IMG/VR virus record: IMGVR_UViG_3300008113_000026
Location: 1 to 64,000 of that record
DNA from: a virus
DNA length: 64,000 nt
Reading direction: 5' to 3' (one strand)
The first letter of the stretch is position 1, and each line of letters opens with the position of its first letter. Both the position numbers and the translations under genes were made by a program. Below the pieces are notes generated by a model, which saw only the letters and a program-made list of their open reading frames with translations, did not search any database and was not told the DNA's origin. Of this stretch, positions 16,580-23,932 are shown piece after piece.

Positions 16580-17141
16580 TAGAACAATTATAGAAGAAAA
16601 TGACGTATTTAGAAAATATAATTTTTCTTCTATAATCTCTCCGCAAGATGAATCTCTTGCAAAAACAGATATCAAAACAATAATTGAAAATGGGAACTAT
16701 TTTAAAAATAGTCCAAAATTTCAAACATCTGAAAACTTGTTTTCTAGACACGAACCACATTGGTTAAAATTTAGAATGAGTTTTATTTTTAGTTGTTTCA
16801 TGCATATAGGGCGTGAAGTACAAATTAAAAATATGCAAGCGTGGAGTTTTATGACTAATAATGATATTGTTGAAGATCGTGAAGATCTTTGGCATACTCA
16901 TCATTTAACAAAACAAAATAATTCAATTTCAGGAATTTATTATTTGCATATTCCTGAAGATGCTGTTTATATGTTAAGCGGCACAGAATTTGCTCCTAAT
17001 GGAATTACCTCTCCTGAACGAGTAGTAGTTACTCCAGGAAAGCAAAGTTGGATAGTTTATCCAAGTGACCAATGGCATAGACCAATGCCTACACAAAGCA
17101 ATGGCTATAGATTTATTATAGCCGCAGATATGGAGTATTAA
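16563..17141 (+). CDS. Putative Fe(II)/2-oxoglutarate-dependent oxygenase
   Basis: 192 residues from TTG 16563, inside the end of the glycosyltransferase gene; no ATG lies near. The core W-H111-T-H113-H-L ... S-I-S-G-I-Y-Y-L, then Y-P-S-D-Q-W-H172 and a G-Y-R183-F-I-I strand, fits the phage/bacterial 2OG-Fe(II) oxygenase group with a W-x-x-H-x-H ... S-G-x-Y-Y pattern (Pfam 2OG-FeII_Oxy_5 type). The histidines would bind iron and Arg183 the 2-oxoglutarate. Such enzymes hydroxylate bases, proteins or small molecules. Its place between the glycosyltransferase and FolE suggests action on the modified base, by inference only. Confidence 0.55.
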   Translation: MSNSNNRTIIEENDVFRKYNFSSIISPQDESLAKTDIKTIIENGNYFKNSPKFQTSENLFSRHEPHWLKFRMSFIFSCFMHIGREVQIKNMQAWSFMTNNDIVEDREDLWHTHHLTKQNNSISGIYYLHIPEDAVYMLSGTEFAPNGITSPERVVVTPGKQSWIVYPSDQWHRPMPTQSNGYRFIIAADMEY

Positions 17142-17142
17142 A

Positions 17143-17445
17143 ATGAAATGGTATGACAAGTGGATCATGAATCGTGCTGAAAGAATCATGTACAAACAAA
17201 GAGAGGAAAAAGAAATGAGTTATGGTCAAGTGGCTGTTAAATCAGCAAGATTGAGTGATGGTGGCTTAGACAGCCCCGCAGTGCGTTTTAAAATGTTCAA
17301 AGCTAGCGGTGGTACTATCATTGAAACTCAAGTTTATGATGAAAGAAAAGATAGACACGTAAACGGACTGTATGTCATAACCAATGACAAAAACTTAGGT
17401 GAAGAAATTGGTAAAATTTTGACACTGGAAAGTTTGAAAGTTTGA
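17143..17445 (+). CDS. Uncharacterised 100-residue protein
   Basis: Start at 17143 has GGAG seven bases upstream. A second ATG at 17215 also has a good site (AGAGGA), so a shorter 76-residue form is possible. The first 25 residues are basic and aromatic. The rest looks like a small beta-rich domain (V-R-F-K-M-F-K-A-S-G-G-T-I-I-E-T-Q-V) ending in a helix. The folE promoter overlaps its last codons. Function unknown. Confidence 0.55.
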   Translation: MKWYDKWIMNRAERIMYKQREEKEMSYGQVAVKSARLSDGGLDSPAVRFKMFKASGGTIIETQVYDERKDRHVNGLYVITNDKNLGEEIGKILTLESLKV

Positions 17446-17471
17446 CAAATGATCCTAAATAATGTTATAAT
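17442..17471 (+). promoter_or_regulatory. Sigma70-like promoter for folE
   Basis: TTGACA (17442-17447), 18-base spacer, TATAAT (17466-17471). The spacer contains CCTAAATAAT. The gene starts 27 bases downstream after ATAGGA. Confidence 0.7.
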
Positions 17472-17497
17472 TAACTTGTTTAGTATAGGAATCGATA

Positions 17498-18247
17498 ATG
17501 ATATCAAAAAGTAATGAAACAGGATTGGACGCAATGGCTGGCGATGGTGGCTACAAAGAAGCATACCTAGGCGATCATATTCGCTTTAAAATGAAACGTG
17601 AAGGCAAACGTTTTTGGGCTGGCGACAACATTAGTGACTACTTACACGAAGGTGATATAGAAAAACTGATTGACGAAGCAACTCCGGCATTTGAACAAGT
17701 GCTCGATCGTTTGCTGATTGATCGTGAAAGCGATCCTAATTCACATGGCACAGCTCGTAGGCTTGCTAAAATGTACTTTAACGAAATAATGGCAGGACGT
17801 TATGACCCAGCACCAGATTGTACAGCATTTCCAAATGACTCGGCGGATCGTTACGAAGGTATGTTGGTTGTTCGTAGTGAGTTGCGTAGTATGTGTAGCC
17901 ATCATCACCAACCCGTTGCTGGCGTTGCTTATATTGGTATTATTGCTGCCGAGAAACTCATTGGACTCTCAAAGTACACCCGAATCGCACAGTGGTGTGC
18001 AAGACGAGGTACTCTCCAGGAGGAACTTTGTAATGACATTGCTAGGGAAATCAGCAAAGCAACAAACTCTAAAAACGTAGCAGTCTATATTCAAGCAACA
18101 CATGGTTGTTGTGAGAATCGCGGCATTATGGCACACAGTAGTCTTACACAAACTACAGTACTTACAGGATCATTTAAAACTGATCCTGGTGCAAAGAAAG
18201 AGTTCTTTGACAACATCAAATTGCAACAAGAGTTTGCTCCACGATGA
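17498..18247 (+). CDS. folE: GTP cyclohydrolase I (FolE)
   Basis: 249 residues against 222 in E. coli. The zinc and active-site residues are in place: M-C133-S-H-H136-H-Q-P for the first pair and T-H-G-C-C for the second cysteine (204 or 205). G-L-S-K-Y-T-R-I and R-G-I-M-A-H also match the family. The N-terminal 60 residues are longer than in bacterial FolE. The reaction converts GTP to 7,8-dihydroneopterin triphosphate, the first step towards 7-deazaguanine bases and folate. With QueD-like and QueE-like genes nearby, the deazaguanine route is favoured, though DHFR and ThyA also make folate supply relevant. Its stop overlaps the next start (ATGA). Confidence 0.9.
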   Translation: MISKSNETGLDAMAGDGGYKEAYLGDHIRFKMKREGKRFWAGDNISDYLHEGDIEKLIDEATPAFEQVLDRLLIDRESDPNSHGTARRLAKMYFNEIMAGRYDPAPDCTAFPNDSADRYEGMLVVRSELRSMCSHHHQPVAGVAYIGIIAAEKLIGLSKYTRIAQWCARRGTLQEELCNDIAREISKATNSKNVAVYIQATHGCCENRGIMAHSSLTQTTVLTGSFKTDPGAKKEFFDNIKLQQEFAPR

Positions 18248-18420
18248 ATTTAGACTTTGATCAGCAACACCAGTATTATTTAGAGTACAACATTAAAGCC
18301 GTAGAGTTGGGTAAAATGTGTAATCAGTATCCTGCGCTTCAAAAAGCGTGGGATCAATTTAAAACTGTTTACGAACTTTGTAAGGAAGAAAACGATGAAG
18401 ATTACCAGTCATTTCCTTAA
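18244..18420 (+). CDS. 58-residue uncharacterised protein
   Basis: A small gene starting in an ATGA overlap with the folE stop and ending 26 bases inside the cupin gene. The product is helical and Gln/Tyr-rich at the start (M-N-L-D-F-D-Q-Q-H-Q-Y-Y), with two cysteines, and acidic at the end. Coupled start, sensible composition and a filled gap support it as real. Function unknown. Confidence 0.55.
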   Translation: MNLDFDQQHQYYLEYNIKAVELGKMCNQYPALQKAWDQFKTVYELCKEENDEDYQSFP

Positions 18421-18877
18421 TTGGCTCGAATCTAAAGACCGTAAACGTGTTATTATGGACCGTACTTGCGATGAGCCTTTACTTACACGTTACTACTTGT
18501 TCTTAAAGGATCGTAAAACATTTCCGTTTAACGTATTCTTGCACAAGTTCCATAAGGGTGATCCAGGCGATGTACACGATCATCCTTGGCCGTATGCTAC
18601 ACTGATACTAGCAGGCGGTTACTATGAATACACACCTAATTTTGAATATGGCAAAATGGTTGGTGAAACTAAACATTGGCGTGGCCCTGGACATTTTAGA
18701 CTTTGTAGTGCTAACAGTTATCACCGTATTGAATTAAAAGAGGGTGTAACACCCTGGACTTTGTTTATGCCAGGCCCACAACGACAAGAATGGGGATTCT
18801 GGGTAAACAACAAATGGATACATAACAATCAATACTTAAAGGACAAGTATGAACAAGCGCATAATAACATACACTGA
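18395..18877 (+). CDS. Cupin-fold protein
   Basis: 160 residues after an AAGGAAG ribosome site. Cupin motif 1 is visible as G-D-V-H61-D-H63-P ... with L-A-G-G-Y-Y-E, and motif 2 as N-S-Y-H-R-I-E-L, giving two or three histidines for a metal. W-T-L-F-M-P-G-P near the end is the last strand. Cupins cover isomerases, dioxygenases and sugar-binding proteins, so the reaction is not given by sequence. The place beside folE, an oxygenase and a glycosyltransferase suggests nucleotide-sugar or base chemistry. It overlaps genes on both sides. Confidence 0.6.
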   Translation: MKITSHFLNWLESKDRKRVIMDRTCDEPLLTRYYLFLKDRKTFPFNVFLHKFHKGDPGDVHDHPWPYATLILAGGYYEYTPNFEYGKMVGETKHWRGPGHFRLCSANSYHRIELKEGVTPWTLFMPGPQRQEWGFWVNNKWIHNNQYLKDKYEQAHNNIH

Positions 18878-19403
18878 ATTTAAAAATTTAGTCAGCAGTC
18901 TGTGTAGACAGATAACTCTTAGTGACTGGAAACCAGATTACATTGTTGGTATTAGCAGAGGCGGTCTTTTACCAGCAGTTATGATTAGTCATTACTTGAA
19001 TGTTCCAATGCGCCCATTGCAAGTAAGTTTGCGAGATGGTGGCGAGTGTGTTAGCGACCTTGGCATGGCAGAAGATGCATACGGTTATGTCAATATAGAA
19101 GACAGAGAATTTAATGATGGTGAAACTAGTAATGTTTTATCTAGAAAAAATATATTAATAGTAGATGATATTAATGATCAAGGTAACACAGTTAATTGGA
19201 TATTAGATGATTGGCCAAGTGGATGTATGCCCAATGATAAATCTTGGGAAACTGTTTGGAACAACAATGTAAAGTTTGCTGTATTATTTGATAATCTAGC
19301 CAGTAAAGCATCTGTTAAAATGGACTTTGCAGGTGAGGAAATTAATAAAGCAGAGAATGATGTTTGGATTGAATTTCCTTACGAGGAGTGGTGGACAAAA
19401 TGA
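18849..19403 (+). CDS. Phosphoribosyltransferase family protein
   Basis: 184 residues. The PRPP-binding signature is N-I-L-I-V-D-D-I-N-D-Q-G-N-T at 101-114, and Y-I-V-G-I-S-R-G-G-L-L-P at 31-42 forms the usual N-terminal strand and loop. This is the type I (hypoxanthine/xanthine) phosphoribosyltransferase layout. These enzymes join a purine base to PRPP. A phage could use it to salvage guanine or handle a modified base. It overlaps the cupin gene by 29 bases and the HIT gene by ATGA. Confidence 0.75.
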   Translation: MNKRIITYTEFKNLVSSLCRQITLSDWKPDYIVGISRGGLLPAVMISHYLNVPMRPLQVSLRDGGECVSDLGMAEDAYGYVNIEDREFNDGETSNVLSRKNILIVDDINDQGNTVNWILDDWPSGCMPNDKSWETVWNNNVKFAVLFDNLASKASVKMDFAGEEINKAENDVWIEFPYEEWWTK

Positions 19404-19798
19404 CAGACTTATATAAAATAGTTCCAACTGAACCACCATTTATAGAAGATTCAAAAAATGCTCCGTGGGACAATTTAATTGAAGAAGACTTCCACGTTAA
19501 AGTATTTGCAGACAAATATCCAGTTACAGAAGGACATTTGTTATTTGTACCAAAGTACAACACTACACATGTTTTAGCAGACGCTATGAACGATGCTGTT
19601 CAGTTAGGAATAAAAAAAGTACAAGCAGGCGAGTGGGACGGATTTAATGTAGGTATTAATATTGGGTTATCTGCAGGACAAACAGTAGATTGGCCACATG
19701 TACATTTAATCCCAAGACGTAAAGGAGACATGGAAGATCCAACAGGCGGAGTAAGGCATGTCATTCCAGAAAAAGGTAACTATAGGAAATCAAAATGA
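19400..19798 (+). CDS. HIT-family nucleotide hydrolase-like protein
   Basis: 132 residues from ATG 19400 in an ATGA overlap; a GTG at 19388 in the same frame is less likely. The HIT region reads Q-T-V-D-W98-P-H100-V-H102-L-I-P-R-R, against the usual Q-T-V-x-H-x-H-x-H-x-x-P-R. The first histidine is replaced by Trp, while the last two, including the nucleophile, remain. Upstream, G-H-L-L-F-V-P-K-Y and N-V-G-I-N-I-G-L-S-A-G-Q match the family. HIT proteins hydrolyse or transfer nucleoside phosphate groups, such as AMP-lysine or dinucleoside polyphosphates. Substrate unknown. Confidence 0.75.
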   Translation: MTDLYKIVPTEPPFIEDSKNAPWDNLIEEDFHVKVFADKYPVTEGHLLFVPKYNTTHVLADAMNDAVQLGIKKVQAGEWDGFNVGINIGLSAGQTVDWPHVHLIPRRKGDMEDPTGGVRHVIPEKGNYRKSK

Positions 19799-19998
19799 GA
19801 CAACAAATTGTAGGCACATTAAAACAACACTTTGAAGCACACATTCTTAAACACAAAATGAATGTCGATATCATGCTAGCGAATCCAATGGCTATTCACG
19901 ATCACACAGATTTAATGGATGCTATTGAAAAAGAAGTTGCGCAAATTGCAGAGTATATGGACAAACTAGAAGTAATGGAAAAATACTTTAAGGATTAA
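19795..19998 (+). CDS. Small helical uncharacterised protein
   Basis: 67 residues, coupled to the HIT gene by an ATGA overlap. The product is predicted to be two helices with an N-P-M-A-I-H-D-H-T-D turn and an acidic second helix. It resembles the small helical proteins often seen in T4-like phage early regions, but no function can be assigned. Confidence 0.55.
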   Translation: MRQQIVGTLKQHFEAHILKHKMNVDIMLANPMAIHDHTDLMDAIEKEVAQIAEYMDKLEVMEKYFKD

Positions 19999-20000
19999 TT

Positions 20001-20174
20001 ATGAAATGTCAGACTTGTGGTAACGAATATAGTGCAACTTGTGATTATAGACAAGGCAGATGTCCGCATCATACACCAATTCTAACAAACTATCATTTTA
20101 GATATGTTAATCTATGGCAATCAATCAAAAACTTTTTTACAAAAGGCGACTGCGACTGCGGTCATAAACATTGA
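20001..20174 (+). CDS. Small zinc-ribbon-like protein
   Basis: 57 residues, starting two bases after the previous stop. C-Q-T-C at 3-6, C-D-Y ... C-P-H-H in the next 20 residues, and C-D-C-G-H-K-H at the C-terminus give six cysteines and several histidines, enough for one or two zinc sites. The sequence is too short for most gene cutoffs. Possibly nucleic-acid binding or an adaptor. A longer frame beginning at 20104 for the next gene would overlap it and is rejected. Confidence 0.55.
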   Translation: MKCQTCGNEYSATCDYRQGRCPHHTPILTNYHFRYVNLWQSIKNFFTKGDCDCGHKH

Positions 20175-20175
20175 T

Positions 20176-20694
20176 ATGGCACAACTATATAAGATTACTC
20201 CTTTAGAAAAGAAAAACATAGAATTTTATGTTGACGTTTACGAAACACTACCTAACGGTGATGTTAGAGGTTTTATAGTAAGCGAGTGGTATCGATGGGG
20301 TCAAGGGTTCCGTGAATTAGATGATCCTGTATTAGACTACGGTCATGGTGTAAATTCTATATATTGTAATACTAGTATTGGTTGGGGCTGTGAACTAGAT
20401 GACTTATGTTCAGTACATATTGAATTTCAAGGCGAGTTTACTGACGAAGAAAAAGAAGAAATTGAAAATCGATGCCGTGGAGATTTAGAAGACGATGAAG
20501 GTCGATGGGGCACGGCTTGGATCTATGATGGTGACCACGCATGGCAAGTTGAAGATGATGGCGTTCTCATTTATGGACCAGTAAAAATTGACCTTGTTGA
20601 TGAGGATTCATATAACGAAGTTATTAAAGAAGATATTGGTATTGAAAAATATCAAGCTACTTCTTGGCCATTTGATACTAAAAAAGATGAGTGA
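20176..20694 (+). CDS. Acidic uncharacterised protein
   Basis: 172 residues from ATG 20176, just after the zinc-ribbon stop; an upstream ATG at 20104 would add 24 residues overlapping that gene. The protein is strongly acidic, with long Asp/Glu runs around F-T-D-E-E-K-E-E-I-E and D-L-E-D-D-E-G, and is rich in Trp and Gly. Such highly acidic phage proteins are sometimes DNA mimics that block host enzymes; that is only a possibility here. Its end overlaps the next start by 8 bases. Confidence 0.55.
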   Translation: MAQLYKITPLEKKNIEFYVDVYETLPNGDVRGFIVSEWYRWGQGFRELDDPVLDYGHGVNSIYCNTSIGWGCELDDLCSVHIEFQGEFTDEEKEEIENRCRGDLEDDEGRWGTAWIYDGDHAWQVEDDGVLIYGPVKIDLVDEDSYNEVIKEDIGIEKYQATSWPFDTKKDE

Positions 20695-20887
20695 CACAAC
20701 CGTAAAAGTTACATGGGATAATCAAAACGGGTTTTGGTGGAACGAAACTTGTTCTATGGTATTAGAAGTATTTGGTCTACCTGGAGGACGTTATACTAGT
20801 CATCCTGACCAAGATGCCATGTTTTTCATTTTTAATAATGTAAAGGATGCAAATCTATGTCGAATACTACTAAGCGAGAGATTGTAA
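20687..20887 (+). CDS. 66-residue uncharacterised protein
   Basis: Starts at ATG 20687, overlapping the acidic-protein gene by 8 bases. The product begins M-S-D-T-T-V-K-V-T-W-D and includes G-F-W-W-N-E-T-C, G-L-P-G-G-R-Y-T and M-F-F-I-F-N-N, a compact alpha/beta pattern. It is similar in style to small phage proteins of unknown role. It overlaps the next gene by 31 bases. Confidence 0.5.
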   Translation: MSDTTVKVTWDNQNGFWWNETCSMVLEVFGLPGGRYTSHPDQDAMFFIFNNVKDANLCRILLSERL

Positions 20888-21075
20888 AAATATCACTATT
20901 GTTTATTGTAGCCATTTTTGCTTTAGGTGCAACAATGTATTACAGTATTCCAAAAAAGGGAGATGTGATCATAATTGATTGTAGACTATCTGAAATAAGT
21001 CCAGATATTCCAATTTGGGCAAAACAAGAATGTCGTAAAAAACAATTAGAATCATTTGACAAATATCCTAAATAA
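20857..21075 (+). CDS. Single-pass membrane or secreted small protein
   Basis: 72 residues with a basic start (T-T-K-R-E-I-V-K) and one hydrophobic segment at about 10-31, then a polar region with two cysteines (D-C-R-L ... E-C-R-K-K). This fits an N-in signal anchor with the C-terminal 40 residues outside the membrane, where the cysteines could pair. The queE promoter lies in its last codons. Function unknown. Confidence 0.55.
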   Translation: MSNTTKREIVKISLLFIVAIFALGATMYYSIPKKGDVIIIDCRLSEISPDIPIWAKQECRKKQLESFDKYPK

Positions 21076-21084
21076 TAGTATAAT
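21056..21084 (+). promoter_or_regulatory. Sigma70-like promoter for queE
   Basis: TTGACA (21056-21061), 17-base spacer, TATAAT (21079-21084): both hexamers match the consensus fully. The spacer contains CCTAAATAAT. The gene starts 22 bases downstream. Confidence 0.75.
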
Positions 21085-21106
21085 AAATTATAAATTGGAA
21101 TCATAT

Positions 21107-22012
21107 ATGGAAAAAATTAGATACAGCGAAATGTTTTATAGTGTACAAGGCGAAGGTCGCTTTGTAGGAGTGCCCAGTGTTTTCTTTAGAACATTTGGTT
21201 GCAATTTTGAATGTAGAGGCTTTGGTCAGCCACGTGATAACTTTATCCCAATTGATCAAATGCCACACAACAACGATCCAAGAGCAAATCCAGATCATCC
21301 AAATGCATATAAGAGTTTTGAAGAATTACCAGTTAGTAACATTGGTTGTGATACAAGCGCCAGCTGGAGTGCAAAATACAAACATTTAGCCACTTGGGAC
21401 ACTGTAGATATCATTGCTGAAAAACTAACCGCAATGACTCCAGAAGGTAAGTGGACTTGTGATAATGGTCAAGATGTACATCTTGTTATTACAGGTGGCG
21501 AGCCATTAATGTGGCAAAAGCAAATAGCGGCTTTGCTAAAACAGCCGCAATTTAAAGATATTAAAAACGTAACATTTGAGACAAACACTACGCATGAACT
21601 AAAGCAAGACTTTATTCAAATGATGCTAGACCTTAGTTTTGGTCCTTCTAGAGATCCAAACTACTTTGTTAAATTTACATGGAGTTGCAGTCCTAAGTTA
21701 ACTAGTTCAGGTGAAGCGTGGGAAGAAGCAATTAAGCCAGAAGTTGCGGCTCAATATTACGGTCTTCCTGGTAGAAACTTTTATTTTAAATTTGTTGTAA
21801 CTGATGAACAAGATGTTTTAGAAGTTGAAAAAGCTATTGCACTTTATAAGGAAAAAGAAATATTCTGTGATGTTTATTTGATGCCTTGTGGTGCAACTCA
21901 AGAAGGACAGGCTAAGACTGCACGCCAAGTTGCAGAACTTTGTTTACAAAAAGGTTTTAAATTTAGTCCTAGATTGCATGTGGACTTGTTTGGAAACGCA
22001 TGGGGAACTTAA
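21107..22012 (+). CDS. queE: QueE-like 7-carboxy-7-deazaguanine synthase (radical SAM)
   Basis: 301 residues from ATG 21107; a frame from 21056 would begin inside the promoter. The N-terminus Y-S-E-M-F-Y-S-V-Q-G-E-G-R-F-V-G and F-R-T-F-G-C32-N-F-E-C36 match QueE. The third cluster cysteine appears to be C81 in G-C-D-T-S-A-S-W, giving C-x3-C-x44-C where the usual form is C-x3-C-x2-C. V-I-T-G-G-E-P-L is the SAM-binding GGE motif. QueE turns 6-carboxytetrahydropterin into 7-carboxy-7-deazaguanine. No QueC, which would make preQ0, is seen in the window, so the inserted base may be the carboxy form or host QueC may help. Confidence 0.85.
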   Translation: MEKIRYSEMFYSVQGEGRFVGVPSVFFRTFGCNFECRGFGQPRDNFIPIDQMPHNNDPRANPDHPNAYKSFEELPVSNIGCDTSASWSAKYKHLATWDTVDIIAEKLTAMTPEGKWTCDNGQDVHLVITGGEPLMWQKQIAALLKQPQFKDIKNVTFETNTTHELKQDFIQMMLDLSFGPSRDPNYFVKFTWSCSPKLTSSGEAWEEAIKPEVAAQYYGLPGRNFYFKFVVTDEQDVLEVEKAIALYKEKEIFCDVYLMPCGATQEGQAKTARQVAELCLQKGFKFSPRLHVDLFGNAWGT

Positions 22013-22013
22013 T

Positions 22014-22460
22014 ATGGTAACTAGAAAAACAACTGTAGTAAAAGAAGAGCCAGTTAAAAAAACTACTCGAAAAAGAACAGTGGCTGCTGAAGATAAGACT
22101 ATTGCAAAATCTTATAAAGAAAAGCCAGCAACAAAACCTAGAGCTAAAAAAGAAACTAGTCAATCTATTTCAAAAGCAGAAGCTACTAGAAAAAAATTGC
22201 CGTGGGTAGCAGTACTAGAAACACACGTCAATCCTGACAATCCGTCAAATGGATTCTTTGAACTTGACTGGAACGAGTACTTTATAGTACAATTAAAAGG
22301 TCACGGTTACGATGGTCCAACTGAAGAAAGCATCGTTGATGTTTGGTTCCAAAATTTATGTAGGAACATTGGCAGTGAAGAAGGTGTAAACATGGAACGT
22401 AGAGGAAGTGGTTACATCAATATAAACAATTTAGGCAACGGCAAATCGGAAGTAAGTTAA
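22014..22460 (+). CDS. Conserved-type phage protein with basic N-terminus
   Basis: 148 residues from ATG 22014, one base after the queE stop. The first 60 residues are Lys/Arg/Thr-rich and probably unstructured. The rest is a compact domain with W-V-A-V-L-E-T-H-V-N-P, G-F-F-E-L-D-W-N-E-Y-F and V-D-V-W-F-Q-N-L-C-R-N-I. It precedes the Rnh-type nuclease with a 1-base overlap, and I associate this neighbour pair with T4-like marine phages, but the function is unknown. The basic tail suggests nucleic-acid binding. Confidence 0.55.
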   Translation: MVTRKTTVVKEEPVKKTTRKRTVAAEDKTIAKSYKEKPATKPRAKKETSQSISKAEATRKKLPWVAVLETHVNPDNPSNGFFELDWNEYFIVQLKGHGYDGPTEESIVDVWFQNLCRNIGSEEGVNMERRGSGYININNLGNGKSEVS

Positions 22461-23443
22461 TGTCATATATACTCGTAGATACTGCAAACACGTTTTTTCG
22501 TGCTAGGCATGCAATTAAAGGTGATCTTGAAACTAAGATTGGAATGAGTTTACACGTCACTTTTAACAGTGTCAGAAAAGCATGGAATGACTTTAATGGC
22601 AGTCATGTTATCTTCTGCCTCGAAGGTCGCTCGTGGCGCAAAGATCACTACGGGCCATATAAACGTAATAGGTCAGATGCAAGAGCCGCTCATAACGAAA
22701 AAGAAGCAGAAGAAGAAAGAGTCTTTTGGGAAACGTTTGATCAGTTTAAGCAGTTTGTTACTGAAAAGACTAACTGTACAGTATTACAAAATCCACAGCT
22801 TGAAGCAGACGATTTGATTGCTGGTTGGGTGCAAAGTCATCCAAATGACAACCACGTTATTATTTCAACTGATGGCGATTTTGCACAACTAATTGCCCCA
22901 AATGTTAAACAATATAACGGAGTAAGTGAAGTTACAACTACTCACGAAGGTTATTTTGATTCAAAAGGTAAACGAGTTAAAGACAAAAAAACAGGAGAAG
23001 AAAAACCTGCTCCTAATCCAGAGTGGTTACTTTTTGAGAAATGTATGCGTGGCGATACGAGTGATAATATCTTCTCAGCATATCCTGGTGTAAGGACTAA
23101 AGGAACAAAAAGTAAAGTTGGTCTTATTGAAGCGTTTGAAGATCGCAGTACTAAAGGCTATGCTTGGAATAATCTCATGCTCCAAAAGTGGGTTGATCAT
23201 GAAGGTGCAGAGCATAGAGTTTTGGACGACTATCAACGTAATCGACTACTTTGTGATTTGTCTGCACAGCCAGAAGCTATTAGACAAATAATTGACGAAA
23301 CAATTAAGACTAATGCTGTTTCAAAAGAAGTAGGTCAAGTAGGTGTTAAAATGTTAAAATTTTGTGCCAGTTATGAACTTACCAAAATTAGTGAAAACAT
23401 TCAAACTTATGCTGACCCATTTAATGCTAGATACCAAAAATAA
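22460..23443 (+). CDS. rnh: Rnh-type 5'-3' exonuclease / RNase H (FEN family)
   Basis: 327 residues against 305 in T4 Rnh. It has the FEN/PIN active-site acids in order: L-V-D-T-A-N at 4-9, L-E-A-D-D-L-I-A-G, S-T-D-G-D-F-A-Q-L and R-G-D-T-S-D-N-I. The helical C-terminal half is typical. T4 Rnh removes RNA primers and short DNA from lagging-strand fragments. With gp43 and gp45 here, it completes part of the phage replisome. The gene is downstream of queE and likely in the same transcript. Confidence 0.85.
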   Translation: MSYILVDTANTFFRARHAIKGDLETKIGMSLHVTFNSVRKAWNDFNGSHVIFCLEGRSWRKDHYGPYKRNRSDARAAHNEKEAEEERVFWETFDQFKQFVTEKTNCTVLQNPQLEADDLIAGWVQSHPNDNHVIISTDGDFAQLIAPNVKQYNGVSEVTTTHEGYFDSKGKRVKDKKTGEEKPAPNPEWLLFEKCMRGDTSDNIFSAYPGVRTKGTKSKVGLIEAFEDRSTKGYAWNNLMLQKWVDHEGAEHRVLDDYQRNRLLCDLSAQPEAIRQIIDETIKTNAVSKEVGQVGVKMLKFCASYELTKISENIQTYADPFNARYQK

Positions 23444-23458
23444 AAAAAGGGGAGTTAT

Positions 23459-23932
23459 ATGACATTACCATGTGCTAAACCATTAATCCCAAATAAAGAG
23501 TGGATAGTTGAAACTAACGGAATTAAATTAGGAACGTTAAGTAAAGAAAAATCAGGTTATGTATTTTTTGCTAACGGAACTAAAATTGAATTTCATGACT
23601 TGAAAGAAGTAGAACAGGCTATGGACTTAATTGTTGAAACTCCATACTCTGTCAAAGCAAGTAAGACCAAAGATGTTTACGGTTACGAAACTAAAACATT
23701 TCCACACAATCCATTATATGATGTACAACGTAAACTTCCAATTTATACAAAAAGTGCAAAGAGTATTAGTAGACATTGTGCTGGTCATTATTTGATTAAA
23801 TTTCCAAAAGGCTGGGTCAAAAGTCATTGTCCAAAATTAATTACTTTGGAAAGATATCCTTATCGTGGACCATTTCATACAGACGCAGAAGTAAGACTTG
23901 AACTTTCAAAGGCACATCGTGAACGAGATTAA
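23459..23932 (+). CDS. Conserved-type phage protein, unknown function
   Basis: 157 residues following an AAAGGGGAG ribosome site. Recognisable stretches include G-Y-V-F-F-A-N-G-T-K-I-E-F and, later, G-Y-E-T-K-T-F-P-H-N-P-L-Y-D-V, K-S-I-S-R-H-C-A-G-H-Y and Y-P-Y-R-G-P-F. The C-terminal half is rich in aromatic and basic residues and has Cys/His pairs that could bind metal or RNA. I recall relatives in T4-like phages without a known role. Confidence 0.6.
   Translation: MTLPCAKPLIPNKEWIVETNGIKLGTLSKEKSGYVFFANGTKIEFHDLKEVEQAMDLIVETPYSVKASKTKDVYGYETKTFPHNPLYDVQRKLPIYTKSAKSISRHCAGHYLIKFPKGWVKSHCPKLITLERYPYRGPFHTDAEVRLELSKAHRERD

Noticed and set aside
18395-18436. MKITSHFLNWLES start of the cupin as another head-targeting peptide
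   Set aside because: Spacing of the hydrophobic and Glu residues differs from the MKI-x-x-LL-x-E set, and the gene lies in the early block, so the likeness is probably chance.
20104-20175. Upstream start for the acidic 172-residue protein
   Set aside because: It would overlap the zinc-ribbon-like small gene for 71 bases and adds an unrelated basic segment; the ATG at 20176 fits the gene spacing.
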